Positions 51,376 to 54,027 of a stretch of 54,027 nt of DNA are shown in pieces (position 1 is the stretch's first letter; the number at the start of each line of letters is the position of its first letter). The stretch is taken from the NCBI GenBank assembly GCA_902490005.1, contig CABUCM010000017.1, positions 1 to 54,027 on the forward strand. The letters are read 5' to 3'. A program made the translations under genes and the position numbers. The DNA comes from an uncultured Ruminiclostridium sp. (GTDB taxonomy: Bacteria; Bacillota; Clostridia; Oscillospirales; Acutalibacteraceae). The notes beneath the pieces are model-generated. The model was not told where the DNA came from, ran no database searches, and was given only the letters and a program-made list of their open reading frames with translations.

Positions 51376-51404
51376 TTGACCCTGCGTTTTTTCAGTGTTA
51401 CCAT
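51376..51404 (+). promoter_or_regulatory. Promoter of the zinc-ribbon membrane protein gene
   Basis: TTGACC and TACCAT with a 17-base spacer, 29 bases before the ATG at 51434. Confidence 0.65.
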
Positions 51405-51433
51405 GAGAACACAAGGAAAGGACGGAGCGGTTC

Positions 51434-51826
51434 ATGAATTGGTTATATCGTTTTATGTACGGCAGATATGGAGCCGACCAGCTCACTTTCGCGCTGATTA
51501 TTCTATATCTGATTTTATCATTGACCTTGACCCTGATTCCCGTGCCCCTGATTTGGCTGCTGGCTTATGTCCCTATGGTATTCTGCTTTTACCGGATGCT
51601 GTCCAGAAACATCGCCAGGCGCCAGGCGGAAAACATGGTCTTTTTAAAGGTGTGGAACCCGGTAAAAAACTGTTTTAAATCCGCAAGCCAAAATTTTCGG
51701 TCCCATCAGGAATACAAGTATTTTAAATGCCCAAACTGCAAGCAAAAGCTGCGGGCGCCCAGGGGAAAAGGGAAAATCCAGGTTACCTGCCAAAGGTGCG
51801 GGAATCGGTTCATCAAAAAGGTATGA
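51434..51826 (+). CDS. Membrane protein with C-terminal zinc ribbon, 130 aa
   Basis: The family name is not clear to me. N-terminal half: two hydrophobic segments (FALIILYLILSLTLTLIP and LIWLLAYVPMVFCFYRML) then a basic region (SRNIARRQAEN). C-terminal half: zinc ribbon YFKCPNCKQKLRAPRGKGKI followed by VTCQRCGNRF, four Cys in two CxxC pairs. The layout, two TM plus one cytosolic ribbon, is seen in small clostridial proteins of unknown role. SD AAGGACGGAG. Monocistronic. Confidence 0.85.
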   Translation: MNWLYRFMYGRYGADQLTFALIILYLILSLTLTLIPVPLIWLLAYVPMVFCFYRMLSRNIARRQAENMVFLKVWNPVKNCFKSASQNFRSHQEYKYFKCPNCKQKLRAPRGKGKIQVTCQRCGNRFIKKV

Positions 51827-51879
51827 GAAAAGCGGCCTTCTGAAACGGCCGGCGCGGGAAGAAAGCAATATTGCGTCTT

Positions 51880-51919
51880 ACAGGAAAGGGATAGCTTCGG
51901 CTGTGCCTTTCCTGTTTTA
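51880..51919 (+). terminator. Terminator with TTCG-loop hairpin
   Basis: ACAGGAAAGG/CCTTTCCTGT arms continue inward to a TTCG tetraloop, followed by TTTT. A 26-base middle stem makes it very stable. Confidence 0.85.
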
Positions 51920-51961
51920 TGTTGCCCGCGTAAGGGAGGCAACAAACAAGCGGTTTCCTTA

Positions 51962-51990
51962 TTGAACAGAAAAATCTGAAATGTTATAAT
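51962..51990 (+). promoter_or_regulatory. Promoter of the P-loop NTPase gene
   Basis: TTGAAC and a perfect TATAAT with a 17-base spacer, 39 bases before the ATG at 52029. Confidence 0.8.
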
Positions 51991-52028
51991 CTGACTATCA
52001 ATCTGCAGAGCGGGGATCAACGAAAAAC

Positions 52029-52559
52029 ATGTTAAAAATAATTGTCATTGGAAGCCCTGGAGCGGGTAAAAGCACCTTCGCGCGAAGACTAAGGGAAGTG
52101 ACAAATCTTCCGCTGTATTATCTGGATATGCTTTGGCACAAGCCGGACAAAACAAATATTTCCGAAGAAGAATTTGATGCGCGGTTAAGCCGGATTGTCA
52201 AAAAAGGCCGGTGGATTATTGACGGGAACTATCAAAGGACGCTGGAAACACGGCTGAAAGCGTGCGACACCGTATTCCTGTTGGATTACCCGTTGGAGGA
52301 CTGCCTTTTGGGCGTAAAGTCCCGTATTGGTGAAAAACGGGAAGATATGCCATGGGTTGAAACGGAGTTTGATGAGGAATTTAAACGGTGGATTATTGAT
52401 TTTCCAAAGGCCCAATTGCCTTATGTATATGAGCTGCTGGAAAAATATCGGGAAGAAAAAACAATTGTTGTTTTCAAATCAAGAAAAGAATCGGAAGCCT
52501 ATTTAAGCAAACTGAGGCACAAACAATTTATTAATCAAGAACCAAAGAAATCCCTTTAG
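52029..52559 (+). CDS. Adenylate-kinase-like P-loop NTPase (topology modulation type)
   Basis: A 176-residue small NTPase. Walker A GSPGAGKSTFAR near residue 10; YYLDMLWHKPDKTNISEEEF, then WIIDGNYQRTLETRLKACDTVFLLDYP, the pattern of the DNA topology modulation protein FlaR/adenylate-kinase-like family; a lid with conserved Arg (SRIGEKREDMPW) follows. It may phosphorylate a nucleotide or small molecule. No good Shine-Dalgarno is visible immediately before the ATG. Gene composition is more AT-rich than its neighbours, so recent acquisition is possible. Confidence 0.85.
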   Translation: MLKIIVIGSPGAGKSTFARRLREVTNLPLYYLDMLWHKPDKTNISEEEFDARLSRIVKKGRWIIDGNYQRTLETRLKACDTVFLLDYPLEDCLLGVKSRIGEKREDMPWVETEFDEEFKRWIIDFPKAQLPYVYELLEKYREEKTIVVFKSRKESEAYLSKLRHKQFINQEPKKSL

Positions 52560-52586
52560 AAATTTGGCTTCTCTTTCCGAAAAAGA

Positions 52587-52622
52587 AAAAGCTTAGGAAT
52601 GAAAATCAGTTCCTAAGCTTTT
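52587..52622. terminator. Bidirectional terminator before metA
   Basis: Perfect 13-bp arms AAAAGCTTAGGAA/TTCCTAAGCTTTT with a 10-base loop. Confidence 0.88.
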
Positions 52623-52664
52623 CTGTCCTATTACCGCGTTGTCAATTGACGATACGGTTTTTTC

Positions 52665-53588
52665 TTAATAGCCTTTGATATCCTTCAGATCATAGGGCGT
52701 CTGCTGATAGACGTAATAATTGAGCCAGTTGGTAAAAAGCAGGGTAGCATAGCTGCGCCAGGTAAGGGGCGGCAGGGTGTTGGGATCATCACCGGGGAAA
52801 TAATTCAGCGGCACATTAGGGCGCAGGCCCTTGTGCACATCCCGAAAGTATTCGCTGGCTAAAGTATTCCTGTCATATTCCGCGTGTCCGGTGACAAAAA
52901 ACTGCCTGCCGTTTTTGTTGGCTACAATGGCCACCCCAGCGATCCTGGAGGTGGCCAGGATTACCAGCTCGTCGTGCTGCTCGATATCCTCCCGGCGAAC
53001 CTCTGTGTTTCTGGAGTGGGGAATCAAAAACCGGTCGTCAAACCCCCGCATCAAGGGATGGTAAATATCCAAAATCCGGTGGCGGAAGATGCCGGACAGC
53101 TTTTCATCTAATAAATATTTCGGAACGCCATAGTGATAGTAAAGGCCCGCTTGAGCGCCCCAGCAAATATGCAGCGTGGAATATACGTTGTTTTTGCTCC
53201 ATTCCATGATCCCGCAAAGCTCATCCCAGTAGTCCACTTCCTCAAAGGGCAGCATCTCCACAGGCGCGCCGGTGATAATCATGCCGTCGTAGCGATCATC
53301 CTTTACCTCGTCGAAGGTTTTATAAAAGGTGTTCAAATGAGACTGGGACGTGTTTTTGGAAACATGGGTAGCCGCCTGAAGAAATTCAACATCTACCTGA
53401 AGGGGGCTGTTGCCCAGAAGACGGAGCAATTGGGTTTCTGTTTCTATTTTAGTGGGCATCAAGTTTAAGATCAGAATTTTCAAAGGGCGGATGTCCTGCG
53501 TCATAGCTCTTTCGTTAGTCATAACGAAAACATTTTCTGATTCCAGGACCTTTAAGGCGGGCAGTTGGTTTTGAATCTTAATGGGCAT
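52665..53588 (-). CDS. metA: Homoserine O-acetyltransferase, MetA-type
   Basis: A 307-residue MetA-family enzyme. Catalytic Cys142 in LHICWGAQAG, His235 and Glu237 in TGHAEYD; R249-type substrate residues lie in the C-terminal half. Residue 111 is Glu (GAPVE), which in this family selects acetyl-CoA; succinyl-CoA users have Gly there. It makes O-acetyl-homoserine for methionine synthesis. The ATG at 53588 with GGGAGGA is preferred; the longer reading to 53675 overlaps the promoter. Monocistronic; no SAM riboswitch or T-box is visible upstream. Confidence 0.96.
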   Translation of the reverse strand: MPIKIQNQLPALKVLESENVFVMTNERAMTQDIRPLKILILNLMPTKIETETQLLRLLGNSPLQVDVEFLQAATHVSKNTSQSHLNTFYKTFDEVKDDRYDGMIITGAPVEMLPFEEVDYWDELCGIMEWSKNNVYSTLHICWGAQAGLYYHYGVPKYLLDEKLSGIFRHRILDIYHPLMRGFDDRFLIPHSRNTEVRREDIEQHDELVILATSRIAGVAIVANKNGRQFFVTGHAEYDRNTLASEYFRDVHKGLRPNVPLNYFPGDDPNTLPPLTWRSYATLLFTNWLNYYVYQQTPYDLKDIKGY

Positions 53589-53628
53589 ATGTTTTTCCTC
53601 CCAATCCGCATTGGATGCTAATTTCATA

Positions 53629-53657
53629 ATTATAGCAAACTTTTCTTGATACTTCAA
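53629..53657 (-). promoter_or_regulatory. Promoter of metA
   Basis: On the minus strand TTGAAG and a perfect TATAAT with a 17-base spacer, about 40 bases before the ATG. Confidence 0.85.
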
Positions 53658-53764
53658 CAAGAGGATATTATACAAAAAACCACCCGTTGGAATAGAGCTT
53701 TCAGGAACAAAAAATAAAAAAATGCATATTATAGAAATTACCGGAAAATATTAGTAAAAAGGCC

Positions 53765-53793
53765 TTGACACCATAGTGGCCTTATGCTAATAT
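53765..53793 (+). promoter_or_regulatory. Upstream promoter at the window end
   Basis: Perfect TTGACA and TAATAT with a 17-base spacer. No gene start is near; transcription would run toward the second promoter. Confidence 0.6.
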
Positions 53794-53854
53794 ATTAAGC
53801 ACGCTTCCGGTTTCCAGTTTTTCAATGAAATAAAGAAAAACAGGTAAAAAATGC

Positions 53855-53883
53855 TTGACATTTCTTCTGGAAGGCGATATAAT
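53855..53883 (+). promoter_or_regulatory. Consensus SigA promoter near the window end
   Basis: Perfect TTGACA and TATAAT with a 17-base spacer. The roughly 90-base leader before the AGGAGG at 53965 has no aptamer I recognise. The region 53589-54027 otherwise holds no long gene. Confidence 0.9.
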
Positions 53884-53978
53884 AAATATCGCTCTCTGAA
53901 GAAGGTTATCCATCGCTTTATGATTGGATGAAATGCTGTGTGTACAGTGATTTCAAGCTTTTTCAGGAGGCCAGGACC

Positions 53979-54017
53979 TTGAAAATTAAACAACGCAAGA
54001 AGAAAAGAGACCCGTAA
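53979..54017 (+). CDS. 12-residue basic peptide or leader at window end
   Basis: An AGGAGG eight bases upstream of a TTG that encodes MKIKQRKKKRDP and a stop. The signals are strong and follow the consensus promoter. The product is very basic, so it could be a leader peptide, an sORF or the start of a gene with a frameshift; the sequence ends 10 bases later, so context is missing. Confidence 0.4.
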   Translation: MKIKQRKKKRDP

Positions 54018-54027
54018 TTCCTAAGAG

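Noticed and set aside
53589..53700. SAM riboswitch or T-box before metA
   Set aside because: The metA promoter is only about 40 bases from the ATG and no conserved aptamer blocks are seen.
53787..53993. 68-codon minus-strand frame at the window end
   Set aside because: It runs against two strong plus-strand promoters, has no RBS and no recognisable domain.

Overview
The window reads as one chromosomal stretch of a spore-forming, anaerobic clostridial Firmicute, most like the Oscillospiraceae/Ruminococcaceae type. Evidence: SpoIIAA-SpoIIAB-SigF and SpoVAC-SpoVAD genes, strong AGGAGG-type ribosome binding sites, TTG and GTG starts, SigA promoters with 17-base spacers, intrinsic terminators after most units, a 2-hydroxyacyl-CoA dehydratase-type activase, an AcsE-like methyltransferase, a class II GalT and a glycine riboswitch. 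No phage, insertion sequence, CRISPR array or rRNA is visible. The species cannot be named from this.

Layout. 1-1024: EamA-type transporter. 1126-10566: a nine-gene carbohydrate uptake and breakdown operon: SIS isomerase, two ROK kinases, second SIS isomerase, ABC binding protein, two permeases, divergent NagB-like protein, PfkB kinase. 10597-14185: structured intergenic DNA, small unknown protein, HD hydrolase, YjdF-like membrane protein, GNAT, viroplasmin-RNase H and a broken GNAT gene. 14239-16419: glycine-riboswitch-controlled AGCS symporter, tRNA-Val(GAC), helicase promoter. 16420-20473: PcrA-type helicase, a DUF3795 remnant, spoVAC-spoVAD. 20608-24678: two-component system with a co-transcribed membrane-anchored protein, then an exported C39-like protease. 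24694-31325: MarR regulator divergent from a two-gene activase/dehydratase-like unit, then a DUF1846 protein. 31436-35618 (minus): hexapeptide-repeat protein, galT, pyridoxal kinase, HAD phosphatase, cupin. 35910-37910: D-2-hydroxyacid dehydrogenase and pterin methyltransferase. 38022-43337 (minus): VTC polyphosphate polymerase-like protein, DUF4956 protein and Cthe_2159-like lipoprotein, with a second two-component system behind them. 43502-44788: galK. 45030-54027: valS, phosphoesterase, folC, the spoIIA operon, a zinc-ribbon membrane protein, an AAA NTPase, metA, and a promoter-rich end.

How genes may work together. The first operon has import, two unusual ROK kinases, a PfkB kinase, two SIS (deglycase/isomerase-type) proteins and a deaminase-fold enzyme that lacks two NagB catalytic residues. 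This fits breakdown of an amino sugar or Amadori-type sugar conjugate by a route that is not standard GlcNAc catabolism. It has no transporter ATPase, so a shared MsmX-type ATPase elsewhere is expected. The VTC/DUF4956/Cthe_2159 set is a membrane-plus-surface module of poorly known function. These two loci, with the split tandem-domain activase, are the most promising for new biology. All functional statements rest on reading motifs and gene order; no database search was run.
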